Positions 1-5,758 of a stretch of DNA of 5,910 bases are shown piece by piece. This DNA comes from Hydrogenothermaceae bacterium. Lineage in GTDB: Bacteria > Aquificota > Aquificia > Aquificales > Hydrogenothermaceae. Below the pieces are notes generated by a model that saw only the letters and a list, made by a program, of their open reading frames with translations, did no database searches and was not told the origin of the DNA. Made by a program: the position numbers and the translations under genes. The first letter of the stretch is position 1. The number at the start of each line of letters is the position of its first letter. Where the stretch lies: contig JALSSG010000001.1 in the NCBI GenBank assembly GCA_026984355.1, positions 1 through 5,910 on the forward strand. Direction: 5' to 3'.

Positions 1-170
1 CTATATGGGATATTGCCGCAGGGTATATACTTGTAAAGGAAGCAGGAGGTGTATTCACGAATTTTCAAGGACAAGAAATTTTAGATGGAAATGTAATTGC
101 AGGAAATAAAAATATATATGAAGATTTAAAACAGATTGTAGAAAAAACAATTTTAAAAGAGGAAAAATGA
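1..170 (+). CDS. Inositol monophosphatase family protein, C-terminal part (partial)
   Basis: This is the 3' end of a gene that enters from outside the window; 55 complete codons are visible, read from base 3 to the TGA at 168-170. The visible protein starts with WDIAAGYILVKEAGG, which matches the second signature of the inositol monophosphatase/SuhB family. In that family the Asp after Trp is a metal ligand of the Mg-dependent phosphatase site. The rest (VIAGNKNIYEDL and a short Lys/Glu-rich tail) is a normal C terminus for the family, where the last helix follows an 'AGN' turn. Family members hydrolyse myo-inositol 1-phosphate or related sugar phosphates, and some act on fructose 1,6-bisphosphate or NADP; the visible part cannot tell these apart. 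The stop codon overlaps the pheA start (ATGA), so the two genes are probably co-transcribed and translationally coupled. Confidence 0.9.
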   Translation, partial: IWDIAAGYILVKEAGGVFTNFQGQEILDGNVIAGNKNIYEDLKQIVEKTILKEEK

Positions 171-1255
171 ATACAGAATACAAACAAAAACTAGACAAAT
201 TAAGAAAAGATATAGATAAGATAGATAAAGAAATTGTAAAACTTTTAAATGAGCGAGCTAAAATAGCAAAAGAAGTTGGTAAATTAAAAAAAGAATACAA
301 CGAACCAGTTTATGACCCTAAAAGAGAACGTCAGATTTTTGAAAAATTAGAAAAATTAAATAAGCAGTATGGAGAATTTCCAACAGATGCTATAAAACCT
401 GTTTTTAGAGAAATAATATCAGCCTGTAGAGCTACAGAGGAAAATCTAAAAGTTGCATATCTTGGACCAAGAGCTACTTTCACACATTTAGCAAGTATAA
501 GAAAATTTGGACATTCTGTAGAGCATATTCCAGTACCTACTATAAAAGATGTTTTTGAAGAAATTGTAAAAGACAGGGTTGATTATGGAGTTGTTCCTGT
601 TGAAAATACAATAGAAGGAGCTATAAATCACACCTTAGATTTACTTATAGATTATCCCTTAAAAATTACTGGTGAAATAGTTATAGAAATATCTCTTCAT
701 TTAATGAGCATAAATCCAGATATTTCCCAGATAAAAAGAGTTTACTCTCATAGATTTGGATTTGCTGAAAGCCAGCAATGGTTGCAAAAATATATGCCTC
801 ATGTTCAAACAATAGAAGTAGAAAGTACAGCTAAAGCAGCAGAAATTGTAAAAGATGACTATGAAGCAGCTGCAATAGCAAGTGAAGCAGCAGCAGAGCT
901 TTATGGACTCCACATTCTTGAAAGAAAAATAGATATATATCCTCAAAACTTTACCAGATTTTTAATAATAGGAAAGAATATTCCCTCTCCAACAGATAAG
1001 GATAAAACTACATTTATCTTCTCTGTAAAAAATGAAGTAGGAGCACTATATAAAGCATTAGAGTCCCTATACAAAAATAAAATTAATATGACAAAAATTG
1101 AATCAAGACCTAAAAAAACAGAAGCATGGGATTATATATTCTTTACAGATATAGAAGGGCATATAGAAAATCCACATGTAAAAAAAGCTTTAGAAGAGTT
1201 AAAAGAAAAAACACCATTTTTTAAGGTTTTAGGGTCATATCCTAAAGCTCAATAA
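167..1255 (+). CDS. pheA: Bifunctional chorismate mutase / prephenate dehydratase (P-protein)
   Basis: Converts chorismate to prephenate and then to phenylpyruvate, the committed branch to phenylalanine, in the cytoplasm. The 362-residue length is normal for the fused enzyme. Residues 5-92 form an AroQ-type chorismate mutase: R13, R30, K41, D50, R53 and E54 align with E. coli R11, R28, K39, D48, R51 and E52. E91 stands where E. coli has Gln88. Residues 95-270 are the prephenate dehydratase domain, with YLGPRATFTH near 98, VPVENTIEGAINHTLDLL at 143-160 and the catalytic TRF motif at 263-265. Residues 280-360 are an ACT domain with GAL at 292-294 and ESRP at 312-315, the phenylalanine-binding motifs, so feedback inhibition by Phe is expected. 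The ATG is chosen because GAGG lies four bases upstream and because it overlaps the preceding stop codon. The 3' end overlaps the convergent permease gene by 14 bp. Confidence 0.97.
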   Translation: MNTEYKQKLDKLRKDIDKIDKEIVKLLNERAKIAKEVGKLKKEYNEPVYDPKRERQIFEKLEKLNKQYGEFPTDAIKPVFREIISACRATEENLKVAYLGPRATFTHLASIRKFGHSVEHIPVPTIKDVFEEIVKDRVDYGVVPVENTIEGAINHTLDLLIDYPLKITGEIVIEISLHLMSINPDISQIKRVYSHRFGFAESQQWLQKYMPHVQTIEVESTAKAAEIVKDDYEAAAIASEAAAELYGLHILERKIDIYPQNFTRFLIIGKNIPSPTDKDKTTFIFSVKNEVGALYKALESLYKNKINMTKIESRPKKTEAWDYIFFTDIEGHIENPHVKKALEELKEKTPFFKVLGSYPKAQ

Positions 1256-2312
1256 ATCTCAATCTAAGAAGATAGAATATACCTATTATGATAAAAGCTA
1301 CATCAACAGAGAGGGTAATCTGGTAAGGAACTAATCCTGTAGAAGATATAGATGAAAGTAATGCAATAAGATACCAATAAAGCATGATTCCAACAAATAT
1401 AAAAAAAAGTCTGTTTTTTCTCCTGGTCCATATAAAAGGTACAGCAAAAACAGATAAAACAGTAGGAGCAAATATAGAAGCAAGCTTAGAATAAAACTTA
1501 CTCCAATAATAACTGTACTTATGACCATATTCCTCAGCTATTTTGGCTGTTTCATAAAGTTGAGTTAAAGAAATTGGTTTTCTTTTTGCTACAAGCGTTT
1601 TTAAATCGTTAATATCAATTTTAAAAGGAAGAGTGTACTGATTTACAAATTGGACATCTATGTTATCAATATTTTGAATAACTATTACCCTGCTACTGAA
1701 GGTTTCAATGCTATTTTTTAATACCTTAAAACTTTTACTTTCTACCCTATAAACTGGATAATAATTCTCGTCAAATCTAATCAGTACTAAGTTTTTTCCT
1801 CCTTTAGTTTCAAAATCTATAAAATCAAAATACAAAAATAAATCCTTCTCTAAAGAAACCCATGTGTTATATGCAAATTTTATTTCTTCATCATTTGAAT
1901 AACTCCTCTTTAGCTTATTGTATATTTCTATAGATTTTAACTTAGCTTGTGGCATCAAAAACTCCAGATTTCCAATTTGCAAGGCTGTTATAAAAATTGT
2001 TATAAAAACTAATGATATAGATATATCTTTGATAGAAATACCACTTGTTAAAATAGCATGAACTTCGTTTTTATTGATAAGTTCTCTAGCCAAAAAAATC
2101 AGTGCTATTACTGTAGAAACAGGAAGAACGTAGTATACTTTCTCAGGTATTTGATAAATGACATATAAAATAATATCAGCAAAAATCATAACTTTAATTT
2201 TTCTAAACAGTTCAATAATATCAGCAAGCAACGTAACAGCAACAAAAGAAGGAAAAATTATAAACAGATATGTAAAGTATCTTTTATAAAGATATAGATA
2301 TAACTTTTTCAT
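1242..2312 (-). CDS. LptF/LptG (YjgP/YjgQ) family permease, lipopolysaccharide export
   Basis: A 356-residue inner-membrane protein with the layout of LptF/LptG, the transmembrane subunits that work with the ATPase LptB to pull lipopolysaccharide from the inner membrane toward the LptC/LptA bridge. Hydrophobic segments lie near residues 12-32, 44-75, 97-118, 273-295, 302-323 and 332-350, with a periplasmic beta-rich domain at about 120-265. Segment 76-95 (ARELINKNEVHAILTSGISI) matches the cytoplasmic coupling helix; E83 is in the place of the Glu known to matter for LptB contact in LptF and LptG. I cannot decide between LptF and LptG, as cells normally have both and the two are homologous. 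The gene stands alone on the minus strand. GAGGAG lies three bases before the ATG, a short but usable spacing; the next Met is at residue 42, inside the fold, which supports this start. The last transmembrane segment lacks the Pro-Asn often seen there. Confidence 0.9.
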   Translation of the reverse strand: MKKLYLYLYKRYFTYLFIIFPSFVAVTLLADIIELFRKIKVMIFADIILYVIYQIPEKVYYVLPVSTVIALIFLARELINKNEVHAILTSGISIKDISISLVFITIFITALQIGNLEFLMPQAKLKSIEIYNKLKRSYSNDEEIKFAYNTWVSLEKDLFLYFDFIDFETKGGKNLVLIRFDENYYPVYRVESKSFKVLKNSIETFSSRVIVIQNIDNIDVQFVNQYTLPFKIDINDLKTLVAKRKPISLTQLYETAKIAEEYGHKYSYYWSKFYSKLASIFAPTVLSVFAVPFIWTRRKNRLFFIFVGIMLYWYLIALLSSISSTGLVPYQITLSVDVAFIIIGIFYLLRLRFIEL

Positions 2313-2324
2313 AAACTCCTCTGT

Positions 2325-2352
2325 TTGAATATATCGTCAAATATGATATATT
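2325..2352 (+). promoter_or_regulatory. Probable sigma-70 promoter of the rpsB operon
   Basis: TTGAAT (2325-2330) is a 4/6 match to the -35 consensus. After a 16-base spacer comes TATATT (2347-2352), a 5/6 match to the -10. TG at 2344-2345 one base before it makes an extended -10 (TGnTATATT), which strengthens a promoter with an imperfect -35. The predicted start is near 2359, giving an untranslated leader of about 89 nt that contains the folded element at 2376-2433. No start-site mapping is available, so the exact +1 is an inference. Confidence 0.6.
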
Positions 2353-2355
2353 ATA
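2350..2355 (-). promoter_or_regulatory. Probable -10 element for the LptF/LptG permease gene
   Basis: Read on the minus strand, 2355 to 2350 is TATAAT, a perfect sigma-70 -10 hexamer. It would start transcription near 2343 and give a leader of about 30 nt with the GAGGAG ribosome site at 2321-2316. I see no good -35 hexamer at the usual distance upstream (about 2373-2378), so the call rests on the -10 and on its position. It overlaps the rpsB -10 on the other strand. Confidence 0.45.
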
Positions 2356-2358
2356 AAG

Positions 2359-2447
2359 GCTAAAATCAAAAAGCACGTCCCTTGCTTCAAAAGGGTTGCC
2401 CTTTTGGGTTTTCAGGGACGGAAGAATAAACCCTTAGGAGGAAGAAT
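2359..2447 (+). promoter_or_regulatory. Structured 5' leader of rpsB-tsf, candidate cis-regulatory RNA
   Basis: The predicted leader folds strongly for such AT-rich DNA. Outer stem P1 has seven perfect pairs, CGTCCCT (2376-2382) with AGGGACG (2414-2420). Inner hairpin P2 has eight perfect pairs, CAAAAGGG (2388-2395) with CCCTTTTG (2399-2406), closed by a TTG loop. The segment GGTTT (2407-2411), in the internal loop, can also pair with AAACC (2428-2432), forming an H-type pseudoknot with P1. Including G2406 and C2433 gives six pairs at the cost of the bottom P2 pair. AAACCCTT (2428-2435) runs directly into the ribosome site AGGAGG (2436-2441). The long U run expected of a terminator is missing after either stem. 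The position before rpsB suggests translational control. S2 represses its own rpsB-tsf mRNA through a folded leader in E. coli; whether this RNA binds S2 is inference. Confidence 0.6.
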
Positions 2448-3341
2448 ATGGCTTGTGAAATCACTATGAGAGAGCTTTTAGAAGCTGGTGTTCACTTTGG
2501 ACATCAGGTAAGAAGATGGAATCCTAAAATGGCTCCTTACATCTTTACAAAAAGAAATGGTATTCATATCATTGACCTATCCAAGACAATACCTCTATTT
2601 AAAACCGCCTGTGAGTTCATAAGAGATGAAGTTGCAAAAGGAGCAGAAGTTCTTTTTGTAGGTACAAAAAAACAGGCTCAAGCTATCATAGAAGAGCAGG
2701 CTCAAAGATGTGGTGCCTACTATATGAACCAAAGATGGCTTGGTGGAACTCTAACGAACTTTAGAACAGTTAGAAAAAGTATAGACAAATTAAAAAGACT
2801 CAGAAAAATAGAAGAAGAAGGAGCTTTTGATATACTACCTAAAAAAGAAGTAGTAAGACTAAAGAAGAAAAAAGAAAAGCTTGAAAAATTCTTAAAAGGA
2901 ATAGTTGATATGGAAAGGCTACCTGATATTATTTATGTAGTAGATACAGTTAGAGAAGAATTAGCAGTAAGAGAAGCTAATAAACTTGGAATTCCTGTTG
3001 TAGCTATAGCAGATACAAACTCTGACCCAGAAATGATAGATTACCCTATACCAGGAAATGACGACGCAATAAAAGCTATAAATCTTATAACTTCTAAGAT
3101 AGCTGATGCCATTTTAGAAGGTAAGTCTATGAGAGAAAGTGTTGGAACTGCAGTAGAAGAAGCAAAATCTATAGAAGAAGAACTGCTTGAAAAAGCAAGA
3201 GAAGAAGGAATAGAAGTAGTAGAATCAGGAATACACGGTGCTAATGCTCCAGAAAAAGAAGAAGTATTAGAAAAAGCAGTAGATAAAGAAGTAAAAGAAA
3301 ATCTTCCAGAAGAAATAGAAGAAGCAAAGGAGGAGTTATAA
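2448..3341 (+). CDS. rpsB: 30S ribosomal protein S2
   Basis: Encodes S2, a late-assembling protein of the small subunit that binds between head and body with S1 nearby, needed for mRNA binding. Residues 8-48 carry the first S2 signature (LLEAGVHFGHQVRRWNPKM at 10-28, then IHIIDLSKTI). Residues 92-104 have MNQRWLGGTLTNF. The second signature spans 159-210, with PDIIYVVDTVRE at 159-170 and IADTNSDPEMIDYPIPGNDD at 187-206. A coiled-coil-like Lys/Arg/Glu-rich segment lies at about 110-150, as is usual. At 297 residues it is longer than the 230-260 typical of many S2 proteins because of an acidic tail from about residue 237, which holds some 23 acidic and 8 basic residues. The ATG has AGGAGG six bases upstream. 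It is the first gene of the operon, and its TAA directly touches the tsf ATG. Confidence 0.98.
   Translation: MACEITMRELLEAGVHFGHQVRRWNPKMAPYIFTKRNGIHIIDLSKTIPLFKTACEFIRDEVAKGAEVLFVGTKKQAQAIIEEQAQRCGAYYMNQRWLGGTLTNFRTVRKSIDKLKRLRKIEEEGAFDILPKKEVVRLKKKKEKLEKFLKGIVDMERLPDIIYVVDTVREELAVREANKLGIPVVAIADTNSDPEMIDYPIPGNDDAIKAINLITSKIADAILEGKSMRESVGTAVEEAKSIEEELLEKAREEGIEVVESGIHGANAPEKEEVLEKAVDKEVKENLPEEIEEAKEEL
3327..3335 (+). promoter_or_regulatory. tsf ribosome binding site inside the end of rpsB
   Basis: AAGGAGGAG is a near-perfect Shine-Dalgarno sequence with AGGAGG eight bases before the tsf ATG. It also encodes residues 294-296 of S2 (Lys-Glu-Glu) as AAG GAG GAG, although the preceding acidic tail uses mostly AAA and GAA. 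The codon choice appears constrained by the ribosome site. Confidence 0.8.
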
Positions 3342-3941
3342 ATGGCAGTAGACGCAAAACTTGTTAAGAAGCTTAGAGAACTAACAGGAGCAGGAATGCT
3401 CGACTGTAAAAAAGCATTAGAAGAAACTGGTGGAGATATAGAAGCAGCTGTAGAACTACTTAGAAAAAAAGGAATAGCAAAAGCAGCTAAAAAAGCAGGA
3501 AGAGAAACAAAAGAAGGTTTAATTCATGCATACATTCATGCTGGTGGAAGAATTGGTGTTTTACTTGAACTAAACTGTGAAACGGATTTCGTTGCAAGAA
3601 ATGAGCTATTTAAAGAACTTGCAAATGAACTTGCTATGCAAATAGCAGCAATGAGACCAAGATGGGTAAAAAGGGAAGATGTTCCAAAGGAAATAATTGA
3701 AAAAGAAGGAGAGATAGCTAGAGAAGCAGCTTTGGCTGAAGGAAAACCAGAACATATAGCAGAGAAAATAGCAGAGGGAAAACTTGAAAAATTTTTTAAA
3801 GAGGTGTGTTTATTAGAACAGCCGTATATAAAAGATGATAAAAAAACAGTAGAAGAACTTATAAAAGAATACATAGCAAAAATTGGAGAGAATATACAGG
3901 TAAGAAGATTTACAAGGTATGAACTTGGGGAAGAGGAGTGA
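3342..3941 (+). CDS. tsf: Translation elongation factor Ts (EF-Ts), short form
   Basis: Nucleotide exchange factor that releases GDP from EF-Tu so it can rebind GTP and aminoacyl-tRNA. The N-terminal UBA-like domain is residues 1-53, with LRELTGAGMLDCKKALEETG at 11-30. The second signature, ELNCETDFVARN at 76-87, contains the TDFV motif (81-84) that contacts EF-Tu. The protein ends with CLLEQPYI at 156-163 and GENIQVRRFTRYELGE at 182-197. At 199 residues it is of the short type with a single core subdomain, as in Thermus, rather than the about 283-residue E. coli type with two; Thermus EF-Ts works as a dimer, and the same may hold here. The ATG immediately follows the rpsB stop (TAAATG), which favours coupling. 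The TGA stop overlaps the pyrH GTG start by four bases. Confidence 0.98.
   Translation: MAVDAKLVKKLRELTGAGMLDCKKALEETGGDIEAAVELLRKKGIAKAAKKAGRETKEGLIHAYIHAGGRIGVLLELNCETDFVARNELFKELANELAMQIAAMRPRWVKREDVPKEIIEKEGEIAREAALAEGKPEHIAEKIAEGKLEKFFKEVCLLEQPYIKDDKKTVEELIKEYIAKIGENIQVRRFTRYELGEEE
3927..3940 (+). promoter_or_regulatory. pyrH start region with GTG codon and awkward ribosome site
   Basis: The GTG at 3938-3940 overlaps the tsf stop as GTGA. The purine run before it has GGGG at 3927-3930 (seven bases away, a weak Shine-Dalgarno) and GAGGA at 3933-3937, which touches the GTG and is too close to serve it. GAGGA is better placed for a CTG at 3944 in the same frame. The GTG is preferred because CTG starts are rare and the termination overlap allows re-initiation. 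Confidence 0.5.
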
Positions 3942-4648
3942 ACCTGAAATATAAAAGAATTCTACTTAAGCTTTCTGGAGAAGCTTTAATGGGGGATTTA
4001 TCCTATGGAATTGACCCTAATTTCATGAATACACTATCAAATGAAATTAAAGATGTATATGACCTTGGAACAGAAATATCTATCGTTATAGGTGGTGGAA
4101 ATATATTTAGAGGAATGCAGGGAACTGCTATAGGTATGGATAGAGCTACAGCTGATTATATGGGAATGTTGGCTACAGTGATGAACGCTCTTGCACTTCA
4201 AGATGTTCTTGAAAAAAAGGAAATACCTACAAGGGTTATGTCTGCTATAGAAATGAGGCAGATAGCTGAGCCTTATATTAGAAGAAGGGCTATAAGACAT
4301 TTAGAAAAAGGAAGGGTTGTTATTTTTGCAGCAGGTACTGGAAGTCCTTTTTTTACTACTGATACAACAGGTGCTTTAAGAGCTGCAGAGATTAAGGCAG
4401 ATGTTCTACTTAAAGGTACAAAAGTTGATGGTATATACGATAAAGACCCTGAGAAAAATCCAGATGCAAAACTACTAAAAAAGATATCTTATATGGATGC
4501 TCTAAATAAAGGAATAAAAGTAATGGATCATACGGCAATAACTCTATGTAAGGAAAATAATTTACCTATTATTGTATTTAATATAAAGAAGCCAGGTAAT
4601 CTAAAGAAAATAGTACTCGGCGAAGATGTAGGTTCATTGGTTAGTTAA
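3938..4648 (+). CDS. pyrH: Uridylate (UMP) kinase
   Basis: Phosphorylates UMP to UDP with ATP in pyrimidine nucleotide synthesis; a cytoplasmic hexamer of the amino-acid-kinase fold, unrelated to eukaryotic UMP kinases. Conserved blocks are KLSGEALMG at 11-19 (phosphate binding), IGGGNIFRG at 51-59, DRATADYMGM at 68-77 (UMP binding), AAGTGSPFFTTDTTGALRAA at 131-150, and KVDGIYDKDP at 162-171 (nucleotide-binding loop). The 236-residue length is typical. In many bacteria the enzyme is activated by GTP and inhibited by UTP; this is known of the family, not visible here. The gene sits between tsf and frr, its usual place, and overlaps tsf by four bases. The start is a GTG (MNLKYKRILLKLSG); a CTG two codons later is the only nearby alternative, and either choice leaves all conserved motifs intact. 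Confidence 0.97.
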   Translation: MNLKYKRILLKLSGEALMGDLSYGIDPNFMNTLSNEIKDVYDLGTEISIVIGGGNIFRGMQGTAIGMDRATADYMGMLATVMNALALQDVLEKKEIPTRVMSAIEMRQIAEPYIRRRAIRHLEKGRVVIFAAGTGSPFFTTDTTGALRAAEIKADVLLKGTKVDGIYDKDPEKNPDAKLLKKISYMDALNKGIKVMDHTAITLCKENNLPIIVFNIKKPGNLKKIVLGEDVGSLVS

Positions 4649-4669
4649 TATACACGGGAGGTAGGACAA

Positions 4670-5224
4670 ATGATAGATGACTATCTAAAAGAAGCAGAAA
4701 GTAGAATGAAGAAAGCTGTTGAGAAGTTTAAAGAAGAAATAGCAGGAATTAGAACAGGAAGAGCATCAACAGGACTTGTTGAGAATATAAAGGTAGATTA
4801 TTATGGCTCAGAAATACCTCTAAAACAGATAGCATCAATTACAATACCAGAGCCTACTCAAATACTTATTCAGACATGGGATAAAAATGCAGTACCAGCA
4901 ATTGAAAAAGCAATTTTAGAAGCAAACATAGGAGCGACTCCACAAACAGAGGGTAATGTGATTAGATTAAATCTACCTCCTCTTACAGAAGAAAGAAGAA
5001 AAGAGATAGTAAAAATGCTAAATAAAATAGCAGAAGAAGCTAGAATAGCCGTTAGGAATATAAGAAGAGATGAGAAAGATAATATAGAAGAGTTAAAAAA
5101 TGAAGGTTTTTCTGAAGATGAAGTAAAAAAAGCTTTAGAAAAACTACAGAAAATTACAGATAAATATATAGAAGAAATAAACAAAATTCTTCAAGTAAAA
5201 GAGAAAGAAATTTTATCCCTTTAA
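4670..5224 (+). CDS. frr: Ribosome recycling factor
   Basis: With EF-G, splits the post-termination ribosome so subunits can be reused. The 184 residues match the usual length of about 185. The protein is a three-helix bundle (about 1-30 and 105-184) with a small beta domain inserted between (about 31-104). Recognisable blocks are AGIRTGRAS at 25-33, ASITIPEPTQILIQTWDKN at 55-73, IGATPQTEGNVIRLNLPPLT at 87-106 and EARIAVRNIRRDEKD at 123-137. R129, R132 and R133 correspond to the conserved arginines of E. coli RRF, where Arg132 is critical for ribosome binding. GGGAGGT at 4656-4662 lies seven bases before the ATG, a strong ribosome site, and the gap to pyrH is 21 bases. After its stop comes a 79-bp gap with no clear terminator hairpin. 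Confidence 0.98.
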   Translation: MIDDYLKEAESRMKKAVEKFKEEIAGIRTGRASTGLVENIKVDYYGSEIPLKQIASITIPEPTQILIQTWDKNAVPAIEKAILEANIGATPQTEGNVIRLNLPPLTEERRKEIVKMLNKIAEEARIAVRNIRRDEKDNIEELKNEGFSEDEVKKALEKLQKITDKYIEEINKILQVKEKEILSL

Positions 5225-5232
5225 CTATCTAA

Positions 5233-5260
5233 TTGAAAATCTAAAAAAACATTTTATATT
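5233..5260 (+). promoter_or_regulatory. Probable internal promoter for rimP-nusA
   Basis: In the 79-bp gap between frr and rimP, TTGAAA (5233-5238, 4/6 or better match to -35) is followed after 16 bases by TATATT (5255-5260, 5/6 match to -10). Spacing and -10 hexamer are the same as in the rpsB promoter. Start would fall near 5267, giving a leader of about 37 nt. In DNA this AT-rich such hexamers occur by chance, so the call rests on correct spacing plus position in the only sizeable gap of the operon. Confidence 0.45.
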
Positions 5261-5284
5261 TATTCCAGTGAAAAAAATTTTAGT

Positions 5285-5290
5285 AAGGTG
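5285..5290 (+). promoter_or_regulatory. Weak, distant ribosome binding site of rimP
   Basis: AAGGTG (part of TAAGGTG) is the only Shine-Dalgarno-like sequence before rimP. It is 13 bases from the ATG at 5304, longer than the usual 5-9. No in-frame ATG, GTG or TTG lies nearer: upstream in frame are only ATC (5301) and ATA (5298), then a TAA stop (5295). The start is therefore kept at 5304, with weak initiation expected. Confidence 0.4.
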
Positions 5291-5303
5291 TTGTTAAATA
5301 ATC

Positions 5304-5744
5304 ATGATTGAGGAAAAAGTCAAAGAACTGGTATTACCTATTTTAGAAGAAAGGAACTTAAAACTTGTAGATATAGAATTTATAAAAGGGGCAAGACCTG
5401 TATTGAGAATATATATATATAATCCTGAAGGAACAACTATAGAAAACTGTGAATGGGTCAGCAGAAGAATAGGAGCCCTTTTAGATATTGAAGACCCTAT
5501 TCCATATCCTTACATACTGGAGGTTTCTTCACCTGGGTTAGATAGAAAACTAAAGAACAAAGATGAATATAACATTTTCAAAGGCAGAGATATTCGTATA
5601 TATACAAAGGAACCTGTTCATGAAAAAACTTCCTTTAGGGGAAAACTAAAAGGAATAGAAAATGATGTGATAAAATTAGAAGAAGAGGGGGAAACTATAG
5701 ACATACCTTATGATAAGGTTTCCTCCGCAAAACTTGAATTTTAA
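5304..5744 (+). CDS. rimP: Ribosome maturation factor RimP
   Basis: Assists assembly of the 30S subunit, acting on pre-30S particles near protein S12. The 146-residue protein has the two-domain RimP layout: an alpha/beta N-terminal domain (about 1-80) and an SH3-like beta barrel (about 84-146). Key matches are LVDIEFIKGARPVLRIYIYN at 21-40, the block WVSRRIGALLDIEDPIPYPY at 51-70, and the family hallmark YILEVSSPGLDRKL at 70-83. The second domain shows FKGRDIRIYTKEP at 92-104 and the VIKLEEEGETIDIPYDKVSSAKL type of ending. It is followed 14 bases later by nusA, the standard partner of rimP in bacteria, which supports the call independently. Initiation signals are weak (see the ribosome site entry), so its expression may be lower than that of the frr-side genes. 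Confidence 0.96.
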   Translation: MIEEKVKELVLPILEERNLKLVDIEFIKGARPVLRIYIYNPEGTTIENCEWVSRRIGALLDIEDPIPYPYILEVSSPGLDRKLKNKDEYNIFKGRDIRIYTKEPVHEKTSFRGKLKGIENDVIKLEEEGETIDIPYDKVSSAKLEF

Positions 5745-5758
5745 ACAGGAGACTTTGC

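Noticed and set aside
1..170. Link between the SuhB-like gene and nusA, since E. coli SuhB joins NusA in rRNA antitermination complexes
   Set aside because: The genes are in separate transcription units about 5.6 kb apart and only the phosphatase-site end is visible; nothing here supports the antitermination role.
1206..1222. Inverted repeat of six A and six T with a five-base loop near the end of pheA
   Set aside because: The stem has no G-C pair and lies in coding sequence of Lys and Phe codons; expected by chance at this base composition and too weak to be a terminator.
2388..2412. Inner leader hairpin followed by GGGTTTT as a possible transcription attenuator
   Set aside because: Only three G-C pairs, the T run after it is four bases and is preceded by GGG, and the outer stem continues the fold. 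A terminator is less likely than a translational element.
3240..3338. GAA-rich tract at the end of rpsB as a microsatellite or repeat array
   Set aside because: The tract is irregular, in frame, and explained by Glu/Lys-rich coding; no fixed repeat unit is present.
3536..5184. Long open frames on the minus strand opposite tsf, pyrH and frr (80-110 codons)
   Set aside because: They mirror purine-rich coding strands (GAA, AAA, AGA codons read backwards give Ser/Phe/Leu-rich proteins), lack ribosome sites, and lie entirely inside well-conserved genes.
5241..5283. CTAAAA...TTTTAG inverted repeat in the frr-rimP gap as a terminator
   Set aside because: Six weak pairs separated by about 30 bases with no G-C core; not distinguishable from chance in AT-rich spacer DNA.
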